A stretch of 64,000 nt of DNA from Capronia americana (taxonomy: Eukaryota > Ascomycota > Eurotiomycetes > Chaetothyriales > Herpotrichiellaceae), in assembly GCA_016110215.1 (NCBI GenBank), contig JADWQD010000009.1, positions 1,428,093 through 1,492,092 on the forward strand. The letters run 5' to 3'. The notes beneath the pieces are model-generated. The model searched no databases. It worked only from the letters and a program-made list of their open reading frames with translations, and was not told where the DNA came from. Shown piece by piece: positions 11,761 through 23,210 of the stretch; within the stretch, counting starts at the first letter, position 1, and the number at the start of each line of letters is the position of its first letter. A program made the position numbers and the translations under genes.

Positions 11761-12697
11761 CTCCATCATCACTCCCACTCTCAGCGGCACCGAAGCACTG
11801 CACAAAGTGTCTATTCTGTGGCTTTGGCAACACCACACGGTCGACATATTGCATCAAATGCAAGTGCTGTGTCCTACCAACTCGAGACAGCAAACATCGT
11901 CCAATCAACTGGACACTCTATGCATTTGGCTCATCAGCTCTTCACTCCAAGAATACCACCGGAATTGGTCTCACAAGCACATTGGAACGTACGAGGAATG
12001 TTGAGAACACTGCGGTGTACATTGGAGATTCGGAACAAAAAGCCCTGTTTGCCCACTACCGAGAAGGTGGAAGGAAATTTTGTGTCTGGACATGCGAGGG
12101 GGAGTACAAAAACGTGCATTCGTCGGACTGGGACGGTGATGATGGGCCAAATCGAGCTATGTTCAACGAAGCCGTGCACCAGATCTTGACTGCAACCGAC
12201 ACATTTTCTGGTAGGCGTGATCATTGCAAATCCTTCAGCTTGGCCTTTCACCATACTAACTTGTTACATAGATATTGCATTCTACCATGACGCAGCGGAC
12301 GGGGGTCAGGCCCAGGGCCAAGACAAGGCCGAGACGAAGGCAAACGATCAGACCAAGACTCCCGGCAACTATGCTGGTACGTATGATCATTACAAATCTT
12401 TCACTTGTTTTCTTCTTCTCTATACTGACTGGTTATGGAGGTATTGCACCTTGCCGTCAAGCAGAGGACGAGAGTCAGGCTCAGGGGCAAGGTGAAGCGC
12501 CAACGAACCCAGGAGGTCGGATGGAGACACCGGGACAGAATCCCACTGCGAGCCAGGTACTGCCGCAGGTTGAGGCTGGTGTGGACAGAGAGGGTCAAAT
12601 CATTTTCAGTATTCAACTGCAGCATGGGTGTCTGAACAGTGTCTTTGTCAGAGCGGGACTCAAACACGGGACCAGCTGCAATTCCACACAAGAGTGA
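11682..12697 (+). CDS. Unrecognised protein with zinc-ribbon-like CxxC motifs and duplicated intron-exon unit
   Basis: I do not recognise the family. Three exons, 11682-12210, 12272-12376 and 12441-12697, give 296 aa. The N-terminus is three tandem copies of an 11-residue unit MAEESLPAPAA (the third diverged), encoded by 33-bp DNA repeats. Next comes a Cys-rich segment with CTKCLFCGFG and YCIKCKCC, which looks like a zinc ribbon. A folded-looking region follows (VYIGDSEQKALFAHYREGG, then KFCVWTCEGEY). The C-terminal third is low-complexity Gln/Gly/Ala-rich. Introns 1 (61 nt) and 2 (64 nt) resemble each other along most of their length, and the exon starts after them also match (ATATTGCA and GTATTGCA; GGTCAGGCCCAGGG and AGTCAGGCTCAGGG). 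So an intron plus the 5' part of its exon was duplicated in tandem. Confidence 0.6.
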
Positions 12698-13105
12698 CGC
12701 AACGCAGAGAGAGGAGAGAGAGAACTGGTTGAGAACGGCAGAACAGAAAGAGCGACGAGAGTGCATGGCCGAATGTTGCTTACCTGGAGGCTGATTCGTG
12801 GTGGAATTAGATGGTGTGGTGCATCTTCCTTATTCCGTTCTTTGAGAGGCACGGCCCTGGTGGCCTGCCTTTCGCCTTTAGATAGCTGAGAGCTGGCTCT
12901 CTCTTGTTTCTTTTCAATGCATGCTTCAGACAGTTTCGCGGAGCCGCTCCCGCAGATAGCCAGTCCTAGGCCGGTAGAAGGGTCAAATGAGAAGATCAGG
13001 GTGAAGGGTTCGACTATTCTAGCAAATCTACCAAGGTGAACATTCCATTCCCGACTTTTCTTCTTTGTATCTTCTGCTGAGGCCGGGGCACCGGCGCCGC
13101 CGTCT
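12698..13105. other. Convergent 3' intergenic region
   Basis: Lies between the stop codons of the zinc-ribbon-like gene (plus) and the kinase-like gene (minus). A long minus-strand open frame crosses it but has no start context or recognisable domain, so I leave it out. Confidence 0.5.
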
Positions 13106-14391
13106 TTAAGGTCGCTTGAGCGCTTTTGGTCCGTCTCTCCAAAAACCTTTGACATGCTCATCTTCACCACTTCTTCCAAGCGCGTTCGCCAGGATTTGGC
13201 CACCATAAGGCCGACAATTACAAAATGGCGGACGCCAGAAGCTGGGTCCAGTCGACACGTGGCAGGTCGAGCATGCCTCCACAGCCTTTCGGAGCGCTTC
13301 TAACTTTTTCAACGTGACGGCAAAAGCATCATCGGCCAAGTCGGGATGGATCCTGGCCCAGACGCCATCAAAAAGGTCATGGGCGTGGAGACCGTGATGT
13401 GTGCTGGTGATTCTCTCCGCCCACCAAGGATAGTATCCAGACATCTCCCAGTCAATAATTGCCTCGATCTTGCCATCCTTGACGATAATATTCTCGCCGT
13501 TCAGGTCTCCGTGAGTCAGCACATAGGGTCCTCCGCGTGGAAAGTCGTCTTTGATCTCCTGAAGTTTCTCTTCGATCACTTTGGGGTCCTTGGTCTTGTG
13601 TATCCGAGAAAGCCCACCGCGGAGTTGGTCTGACATCTCCTCCAGCCATTCATCGTCCGTAAACCCGATCTTGAAACAGGTAGGTGGGTTAGGAGCGCAG
13701 ACACACAGCACAGAATCGTCAAGTTGGTCGCCATTGACCTTTTGGGGGAATGGTGCTGTGAAGCGTCGCAGTTTTTTGAGGATGTCCACGAGCTGGGCCC
13801 TGTACATGGACTTCTGTTTGAGGGATAACGTGTGCCAAATCGATCCTAACAACTTTCCCTGTGCCCGTGATATCAAAGTCATTTGTATGGGATCCGCGGG
13901 GTCGGTTAAGCGTCGCATCTCTTTCACCACGGGGAAATCGGGATCTGCGTGGTCGTGCAGAAATTTCCAGGTCATGTAGTCGTTCCCGCATTCCAGTTCG
14001 GTTGGTTGATCGCAAATCAGCCACTTGGTCCCCAGTGACCACAAACCCCTGTTGCCGCTGACATACATAATTTTCACACGCGGTGAATAACTCTGAGATT
14101 GTTCGTATGTGGTCCACCCACAAGCCCAGCACAACTCACTATAAGGCTCATGCCCCACCTGCCACCCGGCCCGCTTATATTCCTCGGGGAACCCTGCTGC
14201 ACAAGGGGCCAGCTTCAAGTGGCGTTCAGGATGAGCATAGTCCTGTTCGACAGGCGCATTGCCCCCATCCAAGTCAATCATCGCGATACCTGGTCGGAAA
14301 AGAAGGGCAAGAGATATATGGCAGGAAAGAAATTGAAGACCTGGAGGGTGATGGTGGTGGATTTACCTTGGGAAGAGGTTGCAACCTTCAT
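13106..14391 (-). CDS. Aminoglycoside phosphotransferase (APH)-like kinase
   Basis: A small-molecule or protein kinase-like enzyme of the APH/choline-kinase superfamily; the substrate cannot be told. Two exons, 14391-14367 and 14289-13106, give about 402 aa. The catalytic loop is plain: LTHGDLNGENIIV (Brenner motif HxDxxxxN with the Asp base and Asn), followed by IEAIIDWEMSGYYPWWAE (the metal-binding Asp). The N-lobe has the typical GNRGLWSLGTKWLI strand pair. A C-terminal FCNCRPYGG motif is shared with a subgroup of fungal members, as far as I recall. The short first exon (MKVATSSQ) joins in frame through a 77-nt intron; a start at 14281 without it is the alternative. Fungi carry many such paralogues of unknown role. 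Confidence 0.82.
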
Positions 14392-15385
14392 ATAATGGAA
14401 GGGAAACAATCGATCGAAGGACAGGGAGGATTCCAATGGCCGTGCTGTTTCCGTCCTCAAGAGCCCGGCATGGGATTGGCCATATGGTATTGCCGTCATG
14501 ACCTGGGCCTGCCGGAAGCGGACACTTGGTATGTCCTCTTTGTCCTCCTCTCATTCCTCGCTGGGCACGGTCCCATACGAGTACAACCACGGCACTGTTT
14601 GCGGAACAAAAAGACCCAGCCTTTTCACGCGAAGCCCAAGGTTCCAGTCGAGGGAACTTTCCACGGGTCATCACGAGTCACCGGCGCACAAAGGGATGCC
14701 AGATGCCAGTGTTGAACGGAATGGATGGGGCTACCCACATGTTGGTGTGGTCACGCACCTCTTGCCTGGAATTGATCCGATGCTTGATCATCTAAATTCC
14801 TTTCCGCTCTGTTCAGAAAGGGTTTGTCCCAGGAGGTACGTATGGTGGCTCTCCCCCTCAATGCCAAGAGCCGCGGAACGATAGGAGACCGTCAGGCACC
14901 GAATGGCGCGGGGAGTGCGTATGACCTCGACGGCCCGAAGTCACAACCACATCGACTTCATCCGCAGCGGAGCGGAGCGGGTAGGTGAGTTGAGGTGAGG
15001 GGGAGGTGAGTAGACGGTGAGCGGCGCATCTTGCGCTGCCAAGACCAAAAACATCTCGGACTAAGCTTAAGATAGACTAGCGTCAAAAAGGCTCGCGACT
15101 GCGTTTGCAACCTTGCCTTCTGCTTCCTGCCGCTTCGATGGCGATTCATACTTCCTTCACTGTTCACCACACCCTCTGTACCCATCATCTAGCTTCATCA
15201 ATACACCCTACGGGCACAACTCTTCCACGCGGTCCAACTTTGGTGACATCTCCCTCTGCCGTCGACCTACTACTCGACCTGGAAACAGCAGACTAGTGCA
15301 TGGAGGCCGCTCTTGACCTTAACTTAGCGGTGCAGGAGTCGAACGAGGTGGATCCCTCTACAGTTTTGTTGGTGTATCCTCCGTT
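14392..15385. other. Divergent promoter region of the APH-like and NOT4 genes
   Basis: About 1 kb with no convincing gene. It holds one copy of the 9-mer GCCTGCCGG (14508-14516) and a cluster of GGTGAG repeats at about 14991-15021. The last few hundred bases are probably the NOT4 5' leader. Confidence 0.45.
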
Positions 15386-17791
15386 ATGAGTAGATCTCAG
15401 GATACCGTCATCGACGATGACGAGGAGACATGGTGAGTCCGACCCGCCTGGTGCGGTTGCCCTGAAGACTGATTACGTGACAAACAGCCCATTATGCATC
15501 GAAGAGTTCGACCTGTCCGACAAGAACTTCCGACCTTGTCCATGTGGCTACCAGGTATGACTCCGCTATCTAGGTTCTGTCCCGCGCAAGACTGTGACTG
15601 ACGCCCAAGATAGATCTGCCAGTTCTGCTTCAACAGCCTGAAAACTACCTACGAAAAGAGCACCTGCCCCAATTGTCGCAGACCCTATGACGAGAAAACG
15701 ATCCAGTACAAGATCCCCACTGCTGAAGAATTCAAGCTCGACCAATTGAACAAGAACAAGAAGCAGGCGGCCGCGAAACGCAAAGAGACGGAGAAGCGTG
15801 AAGTGGAGACTTCGTCACGTCGCAACCTTGCCGGCGTGCGCGTCAAACAACAGAATCTCGTCTATGTCATTGGCCTCATTCCCTCAATAAAGGACGAGCA
15901 GTCGTTGCTTCAAACCCTCCGCGGCCCAGAATATTTCGGCCAATATGGCGAAATCGAAAAAATCGTGGTCAGCAAAGCGAAACCTGGAGCAACAAACCAA
16001 GGCATTGGCGTCTACGTCACCTTCGCTCGCAAGGAAGATGCCGCACTCTGTATCAACTCTGTTGATGGCTCTCTCAACAGCGACCGCGTGCTTCGGGCTC
16101 AATTTGGCACCACCAAATATTGCTCAGCCTATCTGCGAGGTGAAACATGCACCAACAAAAACTGCAGCTTCCTTCATGAGACAGGCGAAGAGGGCCAGCA
16201 CACCTCCTTGCAAAATGAGCCTCATGGTGCGAGGATTGCCGCTCGACCAGTCGTCCCCGCCCCAGCCGCGCAGGTGAATCCTCCTCCTCGTCCTCTCTCG
16301 GCGGTCCAGGGCTCGACTTCTCACTCCATGGCCCGACAGGGAAGCGCAGAGAATGATTTTAGCAGGAAGAATTCTCAAGATGGCTCTGCCCTACCCTCCA
16401 CGGCAAGCTGGGCAACGGCAAATGCGAATATCGTTCGAACAAGACGTACCAGTCAATCAAACAGCAGAGCCACCCCCAGCCCGCAAGCAACACATGCATC
16501 GCTTGCCGCCAAGAAGTCGGAGGAGCCCAAAGTCAGAGAGTCTCCTATTAATGAAGCCTCTGCCTCTCCAGCACCGGCAAAGACTGCACCGAAACACGAA
16601 CAGACGGCGTCAAAGGCGAAGCCCAAACTGGTGGACCCTGCGCAACAAATCTTCGATGACGCCAAACGTATCGTCTCACGGGCTTATCAGTTCTACTATG
16701 ACGACTCATGTCTCAGCCCGGATGTTCGCGCGGCGGTGGATGACATGCCCTGTTTTGTCGACCCTTATGGGGGAGCCAAACGTCGCGCCATGCGAGAGAA
16801 AGAGGAGGCCGAGCGAGCCAAGCTAGAGGCTGAGGCTCGTGCGAAGCTTGAAGCTCAGGCGACCTCGGCCGCTGAAGAGACGCTAGAGGAGGACAATATT
16901 GTGGCCGGTAGCCTAGCCCTAGGTGGCGAACCCGAGGATGATCATCCAAGAAGCTCTTCAGCGCGTGGAGCCATCGGCCGTCCATCGCAACCTTTGAGTG
17001 ATCAATTCTCGGCTTTGAACACACGCAGCCTGACGCCTCAGCAACGACAGCAATTGGCCCTTCTCAACGCCAGCAACATCCAACAAGCACCCGGCCTTGG
17101 CCAATCTACTACGCAGAATACCGCTTTCGAAATGTCGGATTTCGATAGACGTGCACCACAGTACAGCCAAGCCCAGTATGAACAGATTAGCAATCATCAG
17201 CGTCACGGGTCCCGATACTTCAACAACGACACCAAGGCCGGCACCAGCAACCGGTTCCAGGGACAGCAACAGGGCTTTTACTCCAGCGGCGTTCAAGGAC
17301 CTCCTCCAGGCTTACCCACTGCCGGCACCCCACCAGTCAGCGGGGGTGGGATGTTCGCGCACGGTCAAAATTTCACCAACCCCGGCTTCGGAGCTTCCAA
17401 GGACATCAACGTCGAAGTCTACCCGAGGAATCGGAGCGGGACGAATCAAGGTCATGATATGGCTAAGCGTGAGTTACTTCTTTCCTTGCAGAATAACCCC
17501 CTGCGTTCGCCCCCATTGCAAGCCCCTGCCCCTGGAATTCTCAACCCGCTCTACGCTCAATACCAAACATATCAAGATCCCGGGCTTGTCAAACAAAGGA
17601 AAAAGGGCAAGAAGCACAGACACGCTAACACTTCCTCTTCAGGAGGTGGTGTAGAGCATCTTGCAGACCCAAGTATTGCATCAGCCAGAGTTCGCCAGAG
17701 CACCACGACAGGGCAGGGGCTTTTTGGGGGTAACCAAGGTGGGTACCAACAATCAAACCTATACGGCGGCGGCGGGTACAATCGTTGGTGA
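15386..17791 (+). CDS. not4: CCR4-NOT complex ubiquitin ligase NOT4 (short form)
   Basis: NOT4 is the E3 ligase of the CCR4-NOT complex; it ubiquitinates ribosomal and other substrates and links translation to mRNA decay. Exons 15386-15432, 15488-15554 and 15614-17791 give 763 aa. The N-terminal C4C4 RING is clear: CPLCIEEFDLSDKNFRPCPCGYQICQFC and CPNCRRPY. After a basic linker comes an RRM-like domain (LVYVIGLIPSIKDEQSLL to GVYVTFARKEDA), then a CCCH finger (CSAYLRGETCTNKNCSFLHE). The rest is low-complexity and ends in a GLFGGNQGG..YGGGGYNRW tail. A strong donor (GTGAGT at 17469) inside the last exon would splice in frame to the acceptor at 18286, so a second, longer form is likely (see the next entry). 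Confidence 0.93.
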
Positions 17792-18286
17792 TTGATGACA
17801 TCTTTCTTTTTGCTTGCGTCCTTGGATTTTTGTTCGGCGTTGGTGGTATGGCCTGCCAATTCGGATCAGCGAGCAGTGCATGAGTTAGTAGCTGAAAAGC
17901 GAACACCGGAGGAGTTACGGCACGGACAGTCCGTCCCTGGGCAGGCGTGGGACGCATCAGACATCGATCTACCGGCATCAGGCGTTTTCTTCAGCTGCAG
18001 CACTCGTCAAGTTTCACGGCTCTATCTTGTATGTTAGTACCCTTCCCTGGCCACGTCACACAAAAAGTCAGGCAGATCAAAAACGAGTTCTTACACATGA
18101 TTCAGGAGCAATTTTTCAAGACAGTAGAACCCGTGAAGCGAGGGATTTGACGACATGGAAGAGCCGGGTCGCCTCTACCTGTATTGCTGAGCCCAAGTCA
18201 TGTACCCGCCGTTGCCGCGTCTGATATGTTCCATGTGTTGTGTTTGGTCTGTCTAAGGGTTGCTTACTGACGATGGGGTTTCTTAG
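17792..18286 (+). other. Probable 3' UTR of short NOT4 / part of alternative intron
   Basis: No gene is supported here. If the long NOT4 form is made, this region is the second half of an 818-nt intron (17469-18286) ending in TTTCTTAG with CTGAC upstream. If the short form is made, it is 3' untranslated sequence. Confidence 0.55.
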
Positions 18287-20874
18287 TCGATGTAAAGGAC
18301 TTCCCGCCGTTACCCGTCACCACGCCTCTCCCGCCTCTGCATTCTCGAGTCTCGTCCTTGCAGAGCTACCAGAGCTCGGGTCTTCGGTCGTCAACGCCCA
18401 AGATTCCCCCGGGGTTTGAACACACCCATGCACACCCTCCTCCACAGAGGCAAGAGTCTCCTGCTCAACCTGCACGAACAGTGGCCCAACGAAGCACTTT
18501 GACAAGTTCTGCACCCGTTACCCCGGCAGTGCCAGTGTTGCCGATCGGCCCTCGCACGTCCACGCCACAACCGAAAATTCCAGAAACTCTCAAGGAAGAA
18601 AGCAAGGATTCCAAACGGGAGGAAAAGCCCGTCCATCAGGCTGTCAAGCCCAAGCATCAGGTGAGCGAGATCAGCCTGGGTTCACCCAAGCAGAAATCGA
18701 CTCGTCAGAAGGTCAAGGTTGAACCTGAAAAGAAGGGTGATACGCACGCTGAGCCCGCCCGCGACAGGGGCGTAGACCATGAGATTAAGAAAGTTCCTGC
18801 AGGCAAGCCTGGGAAGATTGAGCTGCCTCCATTTCCCGCCTCGAGTGCATCGACTTCGCTCCCACCACTTACAACTGGCACGCTCCCAGCGTATAAATCT
18901 GCGACAGACACACCTCTTTTAGAGTCTTCAGTCGTTGGAACGCCTGCAACGATGAGCCGACCGGGTACGCCTGGTACAACGACCCCATCTGAACCGTCCA
19001 GGGCCTCTACGCGACCCAGGGTGCTGCGTGTGACGACTGGCATGACGTCTAAAGTGGCAGAGCAAACTCCTGCATCGGCCACTACTGAGAGGTCGAGCAT
19101 ATTGCCCCCCTCAGCTGCCAGGAAAGGATCCAGAAGACCATCTCTATCCTCAGCTCAGCAAAGCCGCCCATCGACCCCTGCGATGTCAGAGCGACCGTCC
19201 CACGACGCATCTCGTGCGAGTAGTCCTCCACCAAGCATCGTTGGCTCTGCTCCTGAGCGTACAAAGACCAAGGCTCAGCTGAAAAAAGAACGGAAAGACA
19301 AGGCTCGAAAGACAACAGAGGTGGGTGAGGCTCCCATTGTCGCAAGCACGCCTGTTGTCGAAGAGGTGGCCCCTGTCGTCGCGAGGCAGAAAAAGCAGAA
19401 AAGGCAGCGCCTGGAGAGCAGCGCCGTAGCCAGTGCGGATGATATTGCCAGCCCAAAGAAGATCACGGACGCTAAGCTGGCAGACACGGCTGACAAGCAG
19501 GCTGCTCCCGGCAGTGATCCTGAGTCGAAATCCGAGCTGGGACAAGTCTTACCCACTGCGTCACCTTCCAAGGCGACGGGCAAAACGCATTCACAGCCTT
19601 CAGCACCAAGTACTCCCGTCCCCGAAAATGCCAAAGAAGACCGTCCATTGAAGCCTGAAGAAACCAAACCGGCGTATAGTGTCCGGGATCTGTTGAATGA
19701 CGCTGCCGAGGCCGCTGGGCCCAACGCTGACCCCTCAGCCGCCCATGTAGCTCTTCAGAAACTGCTTCAGGAACACGTATCCTCGATGCCCAAAATCATC
19801 TCCTCACTACTACAGTCTGGCGACCTGACGAAGGACCATCCGTGGTTGAATCCGCCTTCCTTCAATTCGGCTGCTTACAAGCTCCCACCCGACTCCCGAC
19901 GCGGGCAAGAATATCTCGACGGCAATGCTTATAGTGCTAACGACGCGTTTGGCTACATCTATTTGCCAATGAAAGAAAAGCAAGCGTTGAAAGACGGCAA
20001 TGCCGTGAGCGTCGCAGATGCTGGGGACAGAAAGGACGACCTGTTAAAACGATGCCTTGTCACGCCCAATGGTTGGGTATTGCGACATCTGAGTGCCGAT
20101 GAAAGTGAAAAAGTACTTGAGCTGGAAGAGAGACGCCAGATGTACGTTGAAGAGTTTGGTGACGTCGGTACCATGTCCGGGTTGGGAGTTCTTGAGCCGG
20201 ACGATTTTACCAACCTTGGCGGCGGTATGGACAAGCTTGCCAGACACGGTGAACATCACGGAGTGGTCTGGATCGTGGGCGAGGATGGGCAAATAGAGGA
20301 TGAAGACGATGAATTCGAGCCATTTGACGATGAAGATGGAGAGGTTGACGGTGCAATCGGCGTTAGTGACGACGAAGGGGAGGAGGAGGAGGGGTTTGAG
20401 GAAGATATTGACGAGGACATGTTCCAAGCAGATGACCACCTAGAGATGCCCGGTGCATGGGACCATCCTCCTCGTAACGCCCATCCTCCCTCGAGAGTGG
20501 CCTCAGGTGGTCGCATCAACTCGCTGCCAGGCTTGGGACCGCATTCTAGGACGAATGCGCTCCGTCTGCCACCTCGGGGTCCGATTGCTCCTGACCGCCC
20601 TTCGCAGCCACTCGACCCCGAAGGCGCTGCTCCAGCGCCCGCCGTGAAAGAGCCAGCGACGACAACGTCGGGCGTCACCTCCGGCAACACCAACATCCGC
20701 CTCCTCGAAAATGAAGCCCTGCAGAAGCGCATGCAAGAGTCGCAAAAGGCCCTCGAAGCGGCCCGCAAGGAAATGGAAAAGCTTGAGAAAATGGCAAACA
20801 AGAAGGTCAAAGATATCAGTCGCTGGCGGGAGGGCATCGTTGGCGCGCTGGCGAGCGCCGGCGTCAAGGGCTAG
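18287..20874 (+). CDS. not4: C-terminal extension of long NOT4 isoform (no start codon of its own)
   Basis: A single open exon of 2,588 nt. It opens with DVKDFPPLPVTTPLPPLHS right after a splice acceptor, and the first in-frame Met is more than 200 codons in, so it needs an upstream exon. Joining the NOT4 exon at 17468 (phase 1) to 18287 keeps the frame and gives a 1,518-aa protein, close to the length I recall for annotated Pezizomycotina NOT4. The segment has long Pro/Ser/Lys-rich stretches, then a conserved-looking block (YSVRDLLNDAAEAAG, LLQEHVSSMPKIISSLLQSG, DDFTNLGGGMDKLARHGEHHGVVW). An acidic run (EDEDDEFEPFDDEDGE) and a final coiled coil (about 60 residues of KR/E heptads) close it. 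A separate gene with an unseen first exon is the alternative. Confidence 0.65.
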
Positions 20875-21551
20875 CGACCCGTTTGACGCCGTGGAAGGTG
20901 CAAAGCTCAACGGCAAGCCGGATATGCAGCGGAGTGATTGAGACAGGTTGGGAAGAGCCGGAAACTATTGGGTAATGGGGCGGAAAGGAGTGGGATCGGA
21001 ATGGACTCTGGATCGATGAATGATCACGTTGGACATATTATGTATGCACCCTGGATTGAGCGTCTTACCGTCCACGAAGGCGCCTCTGTACATACAATTC
21101 AACTCTCAAGGACCTCTCCGCGCCGCACCTGTGACCTCCGCCGTCAACAACTAGAAGCCACCCAATTTCACGGCCCGCGCATGAATGAGGCGAGGGCCGC
21201 GCAGGATCTCCAATCCACTTTTGACTTACAGCACTCGTCACTCCTTGGCCTTGCTCGCACTGGGCCTGAGGAGGCAGTCCCGCTTCCTGTTGCCCAGCGG
21301 CGTAACTTCCCACTCGCTTGTATATAATGAGGTGTGGAAGTAGGAAATCGGCGGTGGATAAATGAACATTCGAGCTCTGTTATCTGCTGTTAAGGCTCTC
21401 TGCATCTCTGTCTGTTGTTATGGCTCTCCGCCGTTTTCCTCGCTCCCAGCTGGTTCACACAATTGGTCCTGCTTCGATAGTTCACAGTTGCACACTTGCT
21501 GCGGGACGCTTTCTCAGCGCCATGATTGTTGCATCGACTCGGTCATCTGAC
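20875..21551. other. Convergent 3' intergenic region
   Basis: Between the stop of the NOT4 long form and the 3' end of the minus-strand gene at 21552. No gene, RNA or repeat seen. Confidence 0.5.
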
Positions 21552-23210
21552 TCAGTCATACTTATTCACTTGGTTGTTGTTAGGTTTCCGATGGGAGTCA
21601 CGGCCCTTGGATTCTGAAGGAGTTCTGCCCCCAGCGATACTGAACGGTGCGGGACGCTTCGAGGCTGAGCCGGAATCTGAGCTCCATCTCCCTTCGAGGA
21701 TGTCCCTCGCGCGCTGAATCTCATCCCAGTCGGTTTCCTCGATCCTTAGCAATGTGGTTGTATATTTCCGCGCCAGCGGTGTCATCGGTGAGATCGGGCT
21801 TCTGGTCCATGCCACCGGCGGCGTATTCGAGGCAGGGGTCACCTGGATGACGGCGCAGATGAGATTTCCCTGCAACTTTTGCATTAAGTGCGAAGCTGGG
21901 GATTTGTCTTTCCGGCTCGTTGCCAGCACCGTCATGGCTTTCCTAGTCGTAGCATTGAGGTAGGGCGGTCGATGTGGGAAGAAAATGTCCGCAAGGGTCA
22001 TTATGATTGTCCCGGAAATGCCGTTGTCTTCTTTACTGCTGTGCAAGATCCCGTAGACTTCGAGACTCAGTGTCTTCACAGGTGTAGGCGTGGGGAGCGC
22101 AGAGCCAAACGCGGATGAGATGTAGCGTAGGGCTTCCGCGATGCGGAAACACACAGGACTGCGGTGCAGAGGCGAGACGATTGAGCCGGTTGGCGAGGTG
22201 TCCTGCGTGGAGGGGAGAGGTGCAAAGGGCCGAATGAAGGGTCTCATGGGCGGCTGTCTGGTCCTGCGGCTAAGAGGTGGCTCATCTAGGGTTTGGTGTT
22301 TTCCATTAGCTTCTGGCGTGTCTGCGGCCTTGCTGGACGAAGGGAAAGGAGCAGCAAATGTCTCGGCAAAGAGAGCCTTTTCGGCTTCTAGAAATTCCTC
22401 AAGGCAGGTGTCGTCGTTGTCGAAGAGGTCCTCTGAATCTTCGTTCTCCGCTTGCATGGTGTTCTCGATGTCGGAAAAATGCTGCTTCGTGCTTGTGCCG
22501 TTGCTGACATCTCTGACAGCTTCGGTCTCTTCTTTCGCGTCGGAGTCAGTATCGAACTGCCGTGCCGGAGTAGACTCTACTCCCATGGCAAGAATCTTCT
22601 TTGCTGGTCGAGTTTCTGCCCCCGAACCGAAGGCTTGGAAAGAAGTTCGTTTCTCGGCAGCAGAAGTGGCGTTGAGCCTGCTTGAACGAATAGGAATCAA
22701 GCTGTCGGTGATCTCGAATTGAGCGGCTTTGGGCTTTCGTGTTACTCGAGGTCTTTGGGTCGGCGGTTTCTTGTGCTCTAGCTGTTGCAGTCCATTGAAA
22801 TGTTCAGCGTCTTCTGAAACGACGTTGACAGCCCCTTTCTTGCGGGTGTATGGTGGTGAAGCCGTCAGTGACTTCCGCTTCCTGGCTGTTTTCGTCTCGT
22901 ACATTCGATCTGCGGAGGCGAGGATGGTGCGTCGAAGAGAGCTCGCGGATTCGGAGGGCTCCCCGTCTTCTTCGGCATCCTGCTGCGATGATGGTGGCGA
23001 GGAAGGAGCCACGTTGGCACTATTCGTCTGATTGATTGGTGTCCATGTGTTAGGCCTGTCATTGTTAGCGCAACTTCTGGCTGAAGGATGTCATGGCCCT
23101 GACCAGACGGGTTGAGGCTCATGGGACACATTTTCAAGTTCGAGAGCCGCCTGGAGTGCCTCAATCTCGTCGCTTGACAGCCAACTCAACTCGCTGGAAG
23201 GTGAACTCAT
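21552..23210 (-). CDS. Unrecognised basic/acidic protein, probably nuclear
   Basis: I do not recognise the function. Two exons, 23210-23104 and 23055-21552, are joined by a 48-nt intron with a CTAAC branch site and give 536 aa. The first exon encodes MSSPSSELSWLSSDEIEALQAALE, a short amphipathic helix. The next region has several basic clusters (TARKRKSL, TRKKG, TRKPK) that look like nuclear localisation signals. An acidic stretch follows (EDSEDLFDNDDTCLEEFLEAEKAL). The C-terminal 200 residues contain the only folded-looking part, starting CFRIAEALRYISSAFG and continuing through SLEVYGILHSS and DIFFPHRPPYLNATTRK. This resembles a conserved block in uncharacterised Pezizomycotina proteins (FRIGEA..., PPYL) that I cannot name. 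The gene is divergent from the Rsm1-like gene. Confidence 0.72.

Noticed and set aside
12613..13206. 197-codon minus-strand open frame overlapping the end of the APH-like gene
   Set aside because: Tested as an alternative last exon of the kinase gene, but the kinase frame itself continues to a plausible FCNCRPYGG end, and this frame has no recognisable content.
17469..17491. A 23-nt intron in the NOT4 gene (GTGAGT to TTGCAG)
   Set aside because: Too short to be spliced, and the frame reads through it without a stop; the donor is better explained by joining to the acceptor at 18286.
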